A DNA stretch of 64,000 bases from an uncultured Lachnospiraceae bacterium (GCA_910586585.1 CAJUKA010000006.1:1-64000), one strand, 5' to 3'; shown: positions 37,848 through 45,983, numbered from the stretch's first letter. Notes: a model not told the origin generated them from the letters alone. Program-made: numbers and translations.

Positions 37848-38516
37848 ATGAAACAGGTACGGATTTTAGAAATTAAACAGAGTGTTTTTGCAGATAATGA
37901 CAGACAGGCAGAACTTCTGCGTCAGGATTTGAAAGAGAACGGTGTATTTCTTTTGAATCTCATGTCGTCCCCTGGTGCAGGAAAGACGACAACGCTGATG
38001 CGTACAATAGAAGCACTGAAAGATACGCTAAAAATTGGCGTAATGGAGGCAGATATTGATTCGGATGTGGATGCGGAGACAATTTCACAAACCGGAGTCA
38101 AGGTAATACAGCTTCACACAGGGGGAATGTGTCACTTAGACGCTGAGATGACGAGACAAGGACTTGAAGGGCTAGAGACAGGCGATATTGAACTTGCCAT
38201 TCTTGAGAATGTTGGAAATCTTGTCTGTCCGGCAGAATTTGACACTGGAGCGGTAAAGAACGCCATGATATTGTCTGTGCCAGAGGGGGATGACAAGCCT
38301 TTGAAATATCCCTTGATGTTTTCAATTTGTGATGTTGTATTGATTAACAAAATAGATGTTATGCCTTATTTTGATTTTGATCTTGCAAGGTGCAAAGAAT
38401 ATATCCATATGCGCAATCCAGACGCAACAATCATTCCCATCTGTGCAAAGACAGGAGAGGGAATGAAAGCGTGGACGGACTGGCTCGTGCAGGAAGTCAG
38501 CCAATGGCGCATGTAG
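37848..38516 (+). CDS. hypB: Nickel-insertion GTPase HypB
   Basis: This 222-residue SIMIBI-class GTPase delivers nickel to metalloenzymes together with HypA. The P-loop SSPGAGKTTTL is at about residues 41-51. MEADIDSDVDAE follows, then the metal-site segment HTGGMCHLDAEM, ENVGNLVCPAEFDTG, and the NKID guanine motif in VLINKIDVMPYF. The N-terminus lacks both a His-rich nickel store and the CxxGCG site, so this is a minimal HypB. No hydrogenase structural gene and no hypC-F are in the window. The next gene encodes a large FeS/FAD oxidoreductase 55 nt downstream. Confidence 0.95.
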   Translation: MKQVRILEIKQSVFADNDRQAELLRQDLKENGVFLLNLMSSPGAGKTTTLMRTIEALKDTLKIGVMEADIDSDVDAETISQTGVKVIQLHTGGMCHLDAEMTRQGLEGLETGDIELAILENVGNLVCPAEFDTGAVKNAMILSVPEGDDKPLKYPLMFSICDVVLINKIDVMPYFDFDLARCKEYIHMRNPDATIIPICAKTGEGMKAWTDWLVQEVSQWRM

Positions 38517-38571
38517 ATACAATATATATTAAGGAAGACTTTGCTTACATTCAATACAAGGGAGGGAAGAT

Positions 38572-41355
38572 ATGGAGAAAAAATTAGACAAAGAGTTGTA
38601 CCCAGATTATGTTTATCCAGAGCATAAGCAGGAGCACAAAGGGCCAGCCAGGGAGAGTATCCTGAAACTGGGGAAGATGATAACAGACCGGATTCCGCAG
38701 AAACTTGGCATTCAAAAGATTACGCAGGATGATCCAGAGTATTGGGGTCTTGCGGGTGTACTAACGGACGAGGAAGCGGAAATTGCGCTGAAAATGGGAG
38801 TGCGCAAGCCAAAAACTTTAAAAGAACTGGTGAAGCTGACAGGCATTCCAGGAAAAGAATTGGAACCTAAACTTCAGGAAATGTCGGTCAAGGGGATTTT
38901 GGAGTATAACTGGGAGAATCCGCGCCGCGAGAAACAATATATGCTCCCTATGTATGTTCCAGGATCTGCGGAGTTTTTTAATATGAACCGCAATGTGATG
39001 GAAGAGCATCCAGAAGTTACATTGTTTTTTGAACATATGTCACGTCTGCCGCTTGAACATGTAACCCCGTTTGTTGGGGAAGGTGGAAATGGAATCGGCA
39101 TGCATGTGATTCCAGTAGAGAAGGCAATTGCAATGGAGAGCGAATCCATTAATTTAGAGCACATTTCCTACTGGCTGGCAAAATACGAGGGAAAGTATGC
39201 AGCAAGTCCCTGTTCCTGCCGTCGCTCCCGCCTGTATCATGATGAGGGCTGCGGAGATGATCCGGAAGGATGGTGCATTGCAGTAGGCGATATGGCGGAC
39301 TATGTTGTAGAAACCCAAAAAGATGGGTACTATATTACCAAACAAGAGGCGCTTGATATCTTTAAGCAGGCTGAGGACAATGGGTTTGTGCATCAGATTA
39401 CCAATATTGACGGCGCCAACAAAATTTTTGCAATCTGTAACTGTAATGTAAATGTTTGCTATGCGCTCCGGACATCACAGCTTTTCAATACGCCCAATAT
39501 GTCGCGTTCTGCCTATGTGGCAAAAGTAGATAAGGCAAAATGCGTTGCATGCGGCAAATGCGTGGAAGCTTGTCCAGCAGGTGCAGTCAAATTAGGACAA
39601 AAATTATGCAAAAAAGACGGCAGTGAAGTGACTTATCCCAAAATGCCGCTACCCCAAGAACAGAAGTGGGGCGAACATATGTGGACACACAATTATAGAG
39701 ATGTCAACAGGATTAACTGCTATGATACAGGAACGGCACCCTGCAAAACAGCGTGCCCCGCGCATATTGCAATACAAGGATACCTCAAGCTTGCAAAAGA
39801 AGGCAATTATGAGGAAGCGCTTGCATTGATTAAAAAAGACAATCCGCTGCCGGCAATCTGCGGACGAATCTGCAACCGCCGCTGTGAGGATGCCTGTACC
39901 AGGGCAACGATTGATGAAGCAGTTGCAATAGATGCGGTGAAACGCTTTGTGGCAGAGCGGGATTTGAATGCAAAGACACGATACATACCTAAACCAACAA
40001 TCCCGTCCTTAAGGGGAAAATTCTCGGAAAAAATAGCGATTGTAGGCGCTGGACCTGCAGGACTTTCCTGCGCATATTTTCTTGCAGAAAAAGGATATCA
40101 GCCTGTTATATTTGAAAAAAATGAGAAACCAGGCGGTATGCTGACTTATGGCGTTCCTTCCTTTAAACTGGAGAAGGATTTAATCGAGGCGGAAATTGAT
40201 GTAATCAAAGCAATGGGCGTCGAGATAAAGTGTGGGATCGAAGTTGGAGTGGACGTCACAATTCAGCAACTACGGGATCAGGGCTACAAAGGATTTTATA
40301 TTGCGATTGGCTGTCAGGGCGGCAGAGTAGCAGGCATTCGCGGTGAGGATGCCAAGGGCGTTTACACCGCAGTGGAATTTTTGCAGGAGGCTGCCAAGAA
40401 GGAACAGTTTGACCTTGGCGGAGATGTGGTTGTCATTGGAGGCGGAAATGTTGCGATTGATGCAGCCAGAACAAGTACACGCTGCGGTCAGGGAAAAGTT
40501 TCGCTGTTTTGTTTGGAGAGCAGAGAGGAAATGCCGGCAAGCCGTGAGGAAATTGTGGAGGCAGAAGAGGAAAACATTGCGATCCAGAATGGCTGGGGAC
40601 CCAAAGAAATCTTGGTAGAAAACCAAAAAGCAGTTGGCGTTGTGTTCAAAAAATGTACGCGTGTCTACGACGAGAATCACAGATTTGCACCAGAGTATGA
40701 CGAGAATGAAACAATGACCGTTTCTTGCGACAGTGTTATATTTAGTGTAGGACAGAGTGTTTTGTGGCGAGAGCTTTTGCAGGGCACCAAAGTAGAGCTT
40801 CGGCCAAATGGTACAGTTCTTGCAAACAGGCTGACATATCAAACCGCAGAGCCGGATATTTTTGTGGGCGGCGATGTTTATACAGGGCCTAAATTTGCTA
40901 TCGATGCGATTGCAGCAGGGCGCGAGGGAGCAGTTTCCCTGCACCGGTATGTACATGAGCACTGCACCCTGACAATCGGAAGGAACCGACGGGATTTTAT
41001 CGAGCTTGACAAAGAAAACATTCTGGTAGAAGAATATGACAATACGGACAGACAAAGACCGCAAAGAGCAGAGGCGGAACAGCTAAAATCATTCCGCGAC
41101 CTGTCCCATACATTGACAGAGGAACAGATCAAGGCGGAGACTTCCCGCTGTTTAGGATGTGGGGCATCTGTAGTAGATCCAAACAAATGTATAGGCTGCG
41201 GCATCTGCACAACGAAGTGCGTGTTTGATGCGATTTCTCTGCATAGGGAGCTGCCGGGCTGCTCTAAGATGGTGAAGTCAGAGGATAAGCTGAAATATAT
41301 TCTTCCCAATATGATGAAACAGCCATTGAAAGTAAAATTTAAAAAGAAAGTATGA
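38572..41355 (+). CDS. FeS/FAD oxidoreductase of the GltD type with N- and C-terminal ferredoxin domains
   Basis: This 927-residue soluble multidomain redox protein starts with about 300 residues holding a winged-helix-like segment (GVRKPKTLKELVKLTGIPGKELEPKL) and Cys-rich CSCRRSRLYHDEGC and CNCNVNVCYAL. A 4Fe-4S site follows (C324, C327, C330, C334 in CVACGKCVEACP). A GltD-type Fer4_20 region has CKTACPAHIAIQGY from residue 391 and CGRICNRRCEDAC. The FAD loop GAGPAGLSC is at 492-500 and the NAD(P) loop GGGNVAIDAA at about 623-632. A second ferredoxin region begins near C859/C862, with CIGCGICTTKC at 873-883. The layout suggests NAD(P)H-ferredoxin or thiol electron transfer. The natural partner is unknown. 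It lies between hypB and hypA. Confidence 0.88.
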   Translation: MEKKLDKELYPDYVYPEHKQEHKGPARESILKLGKMITDRIPQKLGIQKITQDDPEYWGLAGVLTDEEAEIALKMGVRKPKTLKELVKLTGIPGKELEPKLQEMSVKGILEYNWENPRREKQYMLPMYVPGSAEFFNMNRNVMEEHPEVTLFFEHMSRLPLEHVTPFVGEGGNGIGMHVIPVEKAIAMESESINLEHISYWLAKYEGKYAASPCSCRRSRLYHDEGCGDDPEGWCIAVGDMADYVVETQKDGYYITKQEALDIFKQAEDNGFVHQITNIDGANKIFAICNCNVNVCYALRTSQLFNTPNMSRSAYVAKVDKAKCVACGKCVEACPAGAVKLGQKLCKKDGSEVTYPKMPLPQEQKWGEHMWTHNYRDVNRINCYDTGTAPCKTACPAHIAIQGYLKLAKEGNYEEALALIKKDNPLPAICGRICNRRCEDACTRATIDEAVAIDAVKRFVAERDLNAKTRYIPKPTIPSLRGKFSEKIAIVGAGPAGLSCAYFLAEKGYQPVIFEKNEKPGGMLTYGVPSFKLEKDLIEAEIDVIKAMGVEIKCGIEVGVDVTIQQLRDQGYKGFYIAIGCQGGRVAGIRGEDAKGVYTAVEFLQEAAKKEQFDLGGDVVVIGGGNVAIDAARTSTRCGQGKVSLFCLESREEMPASREEIVEAEEENIAIQNGWGPKEILVENQKAVGVVFKKCTRVYDENHRFAPEYDENETMTVSCDSVIFSVGQSVLWRELLQGTKVELRPNGTVLANRLTYQTAEPDIFVGGDVYTGPKFAIDAIAAGREGAVSLHRYVHEHCTLTIGRNRRDFIELDKENILVEEYDNTDRQRPQRAEAEQLKSFRDLSHTLTEEQIKAETSRCLGCGASVVDPNKCIGCGICTTKCVFDAISLHRELPGCSKMVKSEDKLKYILPNMMKQPLKVKFKKKV

Positions 41356-41405
41356 AAGTAAACGTTCAAATATTGATTGGTATGTGCGCTGAAGCGCACA
41401 GAGAG
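41353..41405. repeat. 53-nt dispersed intergenic repeat, copy 2
   Basis: This copy is identical to 16474-16526 except for two bases (G for T in the first palindrome; G for A in the second loop). It begins on the TGA stop codon of the oxidoreductase gene and ends about 60 nt before hypA. The TGTGCGCT/AGCGCACA hairpin is preserved. Confidence 0.85.
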
Positions 41406-41467
41406 AATAAAAGCAAAAAGAAACTTAGATATCAGATATTTCTTGACAGTTTGGAATGGAGAAAATC

Positions 41468-41812
41468 ATGCACGAACTAGGAGTTGTATTTCATATTATG
41501 GACAGTTTAGAGCAGGTTGCCGCAGAAAATAAAGTGGAAAGTATCTCAAAAGTCGTTTTGGAATTGGGCGAAGTATCAACAGTGATTGCGTCGTATCTGC
41601 AAAACTGCTGGAGCTGGGCTGCGGCAAAAAGAGAGCTGTTTGCACAGGCCGAGCTGGTTGTTGAGACGATTCCTGCAATTACCTATTGTGATGGGTGTGG
41701 TGAAACCTATCCAACTGTTGAATATGGAAAAATCTGTCCTTACTGCAAAAGTCCGGATACCTGGCTTTTGCAGGGGAGTGAATTTAATATCAAAGAGATA
41801 GAAGTTTACTGA
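41468..41812 (+). CDS. hypA: Nickel metallochaperone HypA
   Basis: This 114-residue protein binds nickel through its N-terminal Met-His and hands it to target enzymes with HypB. The start at 41468 is chosen because HypA must begin MHE(L), with His2 as nickel ligand, and TGGAG precedes it. The in-frame ATG four codons upstream would destroy this. The zinc site is complete: CDGCGETYPTVEYGKICPYC, then SPDTWLLQGSEFNIKEIEV. The alpha/beta region (VVFHIMDSLEQVAAENKVESISKVVLELGEV) is typical. Confidence 0.95.
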   Translation: MHELGVVFHIMDSLEQVAAENKVESISKVVLELGEVSTVIASYLQNCWSWAAAKRELFAQAELVVETIPAITYCDGCGETYPTVEYGKICPYCKSPDTWLLQGSEFNIKEIEVY

Positions 41813-41858
41813 GAAAATAAAGATTCTGAGAGTACATGGATATGTATGGAGGCAAATT

Positions 41859-42896
41859 ATGATATTTCAAATTTATGACGGCAGAATGATGTGGCAGATT
41901 TTAGGCTGGGTCATGGTGTTTGTTGGATTAATTCTAATCAATGAAATTGCGCGCCGGACGAAAATCGGAGGAAGCATCTGTTTTTTTGTGATTCCTGCAA
42001 TTTTGACGGTTTATTTTATCGCAATCTATGTTGGCGCAGCACAAGGAGCGGAGTGGGCGCTTAACAATCAGACCTATGTACATATGAATAGCTGGTTCCA
42101 CTATGCCAAGCTTTATGCAGCACTGGCTGGCTGTATTGGATTTATGGTACTAAAGTACCATTGGGGGTCCCTTGGCAAATCACATGGCTTCAAAGTATTT
42201 CCCTTTGTGATTGTAGCAATCAATATTCTGATTGCGGTGGTATCTGATTTCGAGTCCGTTGTCAGAGCAGGTTCTGTTTTTGGCGGCTGGTGGAAATCCT
42301 CCGAGGGCGTATGGCTCTATGGCGGCTGGTGGAATATTTTAAATGGCATTGCGGGCATTTTGAATATCTTCTGCATGACAGGCTGGTGGGGAATTTACTC
42401 CTCAAGAGACAAAAAAGATATGCTTTGGCCGGATATGACATGGTGTTTTATCCTTGCGTATGATATCTGGAATTTCCAATATACATATTTGAATCTGCCT
42501 ACACATTCCTGGTACTGCGGCTTTGCGCTTCTGCTTGCGCCGACAGTTGCCAATGCGCTTTGGAATAAGGGCGGATGGATTCAAAACCGCGCGAATACAC
42601 TGGCATTATGGTGTATGTTTGCGCAGGTATTTCCGCTGTTTCAGGACGGCAGCCGCTTTACAACCGTTTCCGCTGTATATGGAGAGGGCGGTGCAGCAGC
42701 CGCACTGGGGGAGGCAATGCCTGCCACAGCCAATCCCACAGCGCAGGGAATTATTTCTGTCATTTCGATAGTTGTGAACCTTGTTGTATTTGTAGTGATT
42801 TTAAGACGTGCGAAAGCACAGCGCAAAAATCCGTACACCAACGAAATATTTACAGACCAGAAAGATTTTCGGATGGCAATGAACAGAGCGGAATAA
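41859..42896 (+). CDS. Polytopic membrane protein, DUF5692-like
   Basis: This 345-residue protein has eight or more hydrophobic segments, for example IFQIYDGRMMWQILGWVMVFVG, FVIPAILTVYFIAIYVG and ISVISIVVNLVVFVVIL. It is unusually rich in Trp and aromatic residues (GGWWKSSEGVWLYGGWW, MTGWWGIYSS, WPDMTWCF). The cytoplasmic tail is RRAKAQRKNPYTNE. I believe it belongs to DUF5692, a family of unknown role. GGAGG lies 9 nt before the ATG, and the gap from hypA is 46 nt, so it is probably in the hyp operon. It could be a permease or a membrane anchor for the redox protein; neither is supported by a motif. Confidence 0.82.
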   Translation: MIFQIYDGRMMWQILGWVMVFVGLILINEIARRTKIGGSICFFVIPAILTVYFIAIYVGAAQGAEWALNNQTYVHMNSWFHYAKLYAALAGCIGFMVLKYHWGSLGKSHGFKVFPFVIVAINILIAVVSDFESVVRAGSVFGGWWKSSEGVWLYGGWWNILNGIAGILNIFCMTGWWGIYSSRDKKDMLWPDMTWCFILAYDIWNFQYTYLNLPTHSWYCGFALLLAPTVANALWNKGGWIQNRANTLALWCMFAQVFPLFQDGSRFTTVSAVYGEGGAAAALGEAMPATANPTAQGIISVISIVVNLVVFVVILRRAKAQRKNPYTNEIFTDQKDFRMAMNRAE

Positions 42897-42933
42897 TAAA
42901 AATCGTTTCTGACAATTTATTTCATGTTATCAG

Positions 42934-43200
42934 ATTGAATATACAAAATGCTTTATACGAGCAAGCTCCCAGCAGCGTTTTGTATATTCAATTCTGCATG
43001 GAATTTTACCTGTTGCGGGAACGGGTAAACCACAACAAACTTTTAGTTACAATTCACACTTACGCCAGATTTCACATATACTTACAACGATTTCGGTGTG
43101 AATTGCAACAATTGATGCACACAAAATGCTAAAAAGCACGCATTTTGGCGCTTGCTCCGACGCCATGCAGCAAGTGCATGGCGCGGGTGTGAAAAGTAAC
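42934..43200. other. Highly structured intergenic region (multiple inverted repeats)
   Basis: The gap of about 500 bp between the membrane gene and rpmG holds several strong inverted repeats. First, 18-nt arms ATTGAATATACAAAATGC (42934-42951) and its complement (42975-42992, one G-U). Second, GTTACAATTCACAC (43046-43059) with GTGTGAATTGCAAC (43096-43109). Third, CAAAATGC (43122-43129) with GCATTTTG (43140-43147). Fourth, CGCCATGCA (43161-43169) with TGCATGGCG (43175-43183). A further GTGTGAAAAGTAAC at 43187 resembles the second arm set. No ORF or known riboswitch is recognised. The first hairpin may act as a terminator. The remainder could be a structured RNA or a decayed mobile palindrome. 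Confidence 0.6.
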
Positions 43201-43238
43201 AACTTTTACAGAAAGTCTATAAAAATCAATTTATAAGG

Positions 43239-43267
43239 TTGACGTCTGGACATGAGTGTGTTATATT
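43239..43267 (+). promoter_or_regulatory. Sigma-A promoter of the rpmG-secE-nusG operon
   Basis: TTGACG (43239-43244), a 17-nt spacer and TATATT (43262-43267). This leaves a leader of about 120 nt before rpmG. Confidence 0.8.
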
Positions 43268-43395
43268 TTAGAAGCAAGATGTTCATTCGGTCTTTTTTTT
43301 ATGCAATTTTTATTGTGAAAGAAAAGATAAGAGAAACATTGAACATTTCAGGTTACAATTTAGATATTGTTAGAACATTAGCGGAGGTGGAATAT

Positions 43396-43545
43396 ATGCG
43401 TACAAAAATCACATTAGCTTGTACAGAGTGTAAGCAGCGTAATTACAATACGACTAAGGAGAAAAAGAACCATCCTGAGAGAATGGAAATCAAGAAGTAT
43501 TGCAGATTCTGCAGAACACACACACTGCACAAGGAAACAAAATAA
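43396..43545 (+). CDS. rpmG: 50S ribosomal protein L33
   Basis: This 49-residue protein matches L33 (MRTKITLACTECKQRNYNTT, HPERMEIKKYCRFC). The start at 43396 is set by the GGAGGTGG ribosome site and the family length; the frame is open further upstream but without coding logic. Both Cys pairs (CTEC and CRFC) are present, so this is the zinc-binding C+ form. It heads the rpmG-secE-nusG cluster, with 18 nt to secE. Confidence 0.96.
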   Translation: MRTKITLACTECKQRNYNTTKEKKNHPERMEIKKYCRFCRTHTLHKETK

Positions 43546-43566
43546 TCAATCGATTGGAGGCACATG

Positions 43567-43779
43567 ATGGCAGATTCAGCGAAGACAGAAGCAAAAAAAG
43601 ACAGCTTCTGGAAAAGTATGAAAACGGAATTTAATAAAATTACATGGCCTGACAGAAATGACACTGTGAGACAGTCAGTTGCAGTTCTCTGTGTTTCGGT
43701 TGTAGTAGGACTCATAATTGCCTTTTTAGATACCATTGTTCAGTTTGGCATTAATTTCCTGACAAGCATTGGAATATAA
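43567..43779 (+). CDS. secE: Preprotein translocase subunit SecE
   Basis: This 70-residue single-pass membrane protein of the SecYEG channel has a lysine-rich cytosolic helix (KTEAKKDSFWKSMKTEFNKITWPDRNDTVRQS). One C-terminal membrane helix follows (VAVLCVSVVVGLIIAFLDTIVQFG). TWP is the typical SecE hinge. Two consecutive ATGs exist; the second gives the better 6-nt spacing from GGAGG. It is followed directly by nusG. Confidence 0.95.
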   Translation: MADSAKTEAKKDSFWKSMKTEFNKITWPDRNDTVRQSVAVLCVSVVVGLIIAFLDTIVQFGINFLTSIGI

Positions 43780-43796
43780 AAGTGAGGGTGGACGAT

Positions 43797-44585
43797 ATGG
43801 GAGAAAAGAAAGAACATAAGGCAGTGGCGAAAAAGCTGATTACTCCAAATATGCAGGAGTGGCTTCCGGTATCTCCCAAGATACTGCATGAGGCTGAGGA
43901 AACAGAGCAATTTTTTGAGACAGAGGACGCTGTTATTGAAGAGGAGCCTGTAGAGGAGGAGCCTGTTATTGAAGAAGAACCTATTATCGAAGAGCCCGTT
44001 ATTGAGGAACCTGTAGAGGAGGAGCCTCACAGCAGGGTTGCACTCAGTGACAATAAAAGCGGTCTTGGCATGGGCTGGTATGTTGTTCATACGTATTCTG
44101 GCTATGAAAACAAAGTAAAGGCAAACATTGAAAAAGCGATTGAAAACCGACACTTAGAAAATGAAATATTAGAAGTGCGGGTTCCTTTGCAGGATGTTAT
44201 GGAAGTCAAAAATGGGGTGGAAAAAACATCTCAAAAGAAATTGTTTCCAGGCTATGTACTTCTTCATATGGATGCAGACAACAATGATGCATGGTATGTG
44301 GTGAGAAATACAAGAGGTGTTACAGGATTTGTAGGACCAGGAAGCAAACCAGTTCCACTAACGGAAGAAGAACTGAAAGCACTCGATTTTGGCAGCGATA
44401 TCAAGTCCGTTGAATTTGCAGAGGGTGATGTGATCAATGTGACTGCCGGTGTGTGGAAAGATACCATTGGAACCATTCAGAAAGTAGATGAGACAAGACA
44501 GACCGTGACAATTAACGTCGAGATGTTTGGTCGTGAGACACCAGTCGAGATTAATTTCACAGATGTAAAAAAGATGTGGGATTAA
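43797..44585 (+). CDS. nusG: Transcription factor NusG with acidic N-terminal extension
   Basis: It binds RNA polymerase to modulate pausing and antitermination. The start at 43797 is preferred over GTG at 43782 because GAGGGTGG precedes it. The protein is 262 residues, against the usual 170-190. The excess is an extension of about 90 residues with Glu-Pro repeats (about 46-77: EEEPVEEEPVIEEEPIIEEP). The NGN domain starts at MGWYVVHTYSGYENK (about 92), with FPGYVLLHM and GVTGFVGPGSKP. The KOW domain ends the protein (FAEGDVINVTAGVWKDTIG). The extension is in frame and repetitive in DNA as well (GAGGAGCCTGT...). Its role is unknown. Confidence 0.94.
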   Translation: MGEKKEHKAVAKKLITPNMQEWLPVSPKILHEAEETEQFFETEDAVIEEEPVEEEPVIEEEPIIEEPVIEEPVEEEPHSRVALSDNKSGLGMGWYVVHTYSGYENKVKANIEKAIENRHLENEILEVRVPLQDVMEVKNGVEKTSQKKLFPGYVLLHMDADNNDAWYVVRNTRGVTGFVGPGSKPVPLTEEELKALDFGSDIKSVEFAEGDVINVTAGVWKDTIGTIQKVDETRQTVTINVEMFGRETPVEINFTDVKKMWD

Positions 44586-44624
44586 TAGCAAAATATTTAA
44601 GCATGTAATTTTTTTTGATTCGTA

Positions 44625-44653
44625 TTGACACAAGCGTACAGTTGTACTAAACT
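44625..44653 (+). promoter_or_regulatory. Candidate rplKA promoter
   Basis: TTGACA (44625-44630), 17 nt and TAAACT (44648-44653). A second set of promoter-like boxes with TACAAT at about 44669 overlaps just downstream, so the exact start is uncertain. Confidence 0.5.
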
Positions 44654-44698
44654 ATTGTACTGTATTGGTACAATATATAACTACGTGTCGTTGTAAAA

Positions 44699-44732
44699 AT
44701 GTGGGAGGGTTTATCCGCCCAGACAACCACAA
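44699..44732 (+). promoter_or_regulatory. Putative ribosomal protein L1 autoregulatory leader
   Basis: The sequence TGTGGGAGGGT...CCGCCC...ACCACA in the rplK leader forms a stem (TGTGG with CCACA) around an internal GGG/CCC pairing. It resembles the GTGGGAG...CCACA element seen upstream of Firmicute rplK-rplA operons, where L1 binds and represses translation. The assignment is by resemblance only. Confidence 0.45.
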
Positions 44733-44780
44733 AACAGTCTTGGAAGAAGATAGACTGAGAATGAAATAGGAGGTGCCCAA

Positions 44781-45206
44781 ATGGCAAAGAAAGTACAAGG
44801 ATATATTAAATTACAGATTCCTGCCGCAAAAGCAACACCAGCTCCACCAGTTGGACCTGCTCTTGGACAGCATGGTGTAAATATTGGGGAGTTTACAAAG
44901 CAGTTTAACGCTAGAACAGCAGATCAGGAAGGTATGATCATTCCTGTAGTTATTACAGTATATGCAGACAGAAGCTTTAGCTTCATTACAAAAACTCCGC
45001 CTGCAGCAGTTTTATTAAAGAAAGCCTGCAATCTTAAGTCTGCTTCCGCAGCACCAAATAAAACAAAGGTTGCAAAGATTTCGAAGGCGAAAATCCAGGA
45101 GATTGCTGAGTTAAAAATGCCTGACTTGAATGCAGCAAGCCTTGAGGCTGCTATGAGCATGATCGCAGGTACAGCAAGATCAATGGGTATTACAGTAGAA
45201 GATTAA
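44781..45206 (+). CDS. rplK: 50S ribosomal protein L11
   Basis: This 141-residue canonical L11 has an N-terminal domain with KLQIPAAKATPAPPVGPALGQHGVNI (the proline-rich thiostrepton-region helix) and TVYADRSFSFITKTPPAAVLL. A C-terminal RNA-binding domain follows (KISKAKIQEIAELKMPDLNAASLEAAMSMIAGTARSMGI). AGGAGGT precedes the ATG. It is cotranscribed with rplA (16-nt gap). prmA, which methylates this protein, lies 8 kb downstream. Confidence 0.98.
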   Translation: MAKKVQGYIKLQIPAAKATPAPPVGPALGQHGVNIGEFTKQFNARTADQEGMIIPVVITVYADRSFSFITKTPPAAVLLKKACNLKSASAAPNKTKVAKISKAKIQEIAELKMPDLNAASLEAAMSMIAGTARSMGITVED

Positions 45207-45222
45207 GCGGAGGTAAAATAGA

Positions 45223-45912
45223 ATGAAACATGGTAAGAAATATATGGAATCCGCGAAACAAGTTAATCGCGAAACATTTTATGAGATAGAGGATGCTGTA
45301 GCATTGATGAAGAAAACCGCTGTAGCAAAGTTTGATGAGACCGTAGAGGTTCATATCAGAACAGGATGTGACGGACGTCATGCAGAGCAACAGATTCGAG
45401 GCGCTGTTGTGCTTCCAAACGGAACAGGTAAGACAGTCAGAGTTTTGGTATTTGCAAAAGGCGATAAGGTTTCAGAAGCAGAGGCAGCAGGTGCAGACTA
45501 TGTTGGCGGCGATGAACTGATTCCAAAAATTCAGAATGATGGCTGGTTAGATTTTGATGTAGTAGTTGCTACACCTGATATGATGGGTGTTGTTGGCCGC
45601 CTTGGTAAGGTTTTAGGACCCAAGGGCTTAATGCCAAACCCCAAAGCTGGTACTGTAACAATGGACGTTACAAAGGCTATCAACGATATCAAAGCTGGTA
45701 AAATTGAGTACAGACTTGATAAGACCAATATTATTCACTGCCCAATCGGAAAGGTTTCTTTCACAGAGGAGCAGTTGATACAAAACCTGAACACATTATT
45801 GGAAGCGGTTGTAAAAGCAAGACCATCTGTTCTTAAGGGACAGTTTTTGAGAAGTATTACACTTTCCTCTACAATGGGTCCTGGTGTAAAGGTTAGTGTT
45901 GCAAAGTATTAG
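45223..45912 (+). CDS. rplA: 50S ribosomal protein L1
   Basis: This 229-residue protein matches L1 throughout: KFDETVEVHIRTGCDGRHAEQQIRGAVVLPNGTGK, VVATPDMMGVVGRLGKVLGPKGLMPNPKAGTV, and a C-terminal SSTMGPGVKV. GGAGGT precedes the ATG. L1 builds the ribosome stalk base and in many bacteria represses its own operon. A strong terminator follows immediately. The usual next genes rplJ and rplL are absent here. Confidence 0.98.
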   Translation: MKHGKKYMESAKQVNRETFYEIEDAVALMKKTAVAKFDETVEVHIRTGCDGRHAEQQIRGAVVLPNGTGKTVRVLVFAKGDKVSEAEAAGADYVGGDELIPKIQNDGWLDFDVVVATPDMMGVVGRLGKVLGPKGLMPNPKAGTVTMDVTKAINDIKAGKIEYRLDKTNIIHCPIGKVSFTEEQLIQNLNTLLEAVVKARPSVLKGQFLRSITLSSTMGPGVKVSVAKY

Positions 45913-45930
45913 TTGAAATAGATGATGAGC

Positions 45931-45964
45931 AAGACCTCGTTTTGGATAAAAGCGAGGTCTTTTT
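45931..45964 (+). terminator. rplKA terminator
   Basis: AAGACCTCG (45931-45939) pairs with CGAGGTCTT (45953-45961); an inner TTTT/AAAA extends the stem and a T run follows. The next gene's ribosome site starts only 8 nt later. Confidence 0.9.
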
Positions 45965-45983
45965 GCAATCTAGGGGTGAGTAT

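Noticed and set aside
40270..41064. 264-codon minus-strand open frame opposite the oxidoreductase
   Set aside because: The plus-strand protein has clear FeS/FAD motifs through this stretch. The minus frame is Cys/Ile-rich and has no start signal.
42934..42992. The first long inverted repeat as terminal repeats of a MITE
   Set aside because: No target-site duplication or second copy could be seen in the window, so it is kept only as a structured region.
43252..43395. N-terminal extension of rpmG from 43252
   Set aside because: The upstream part overlaps the promoter -10 region; L33 is about 49 residues and begins after GGAGGTGG at 43396.
45942..45983. TTG start for the CapA-like gene at 45942
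   Set aside because: It falls inside the rplA terminator hairpin. The GTG at 45984 has a TAGGGGTGAG ribosome site.
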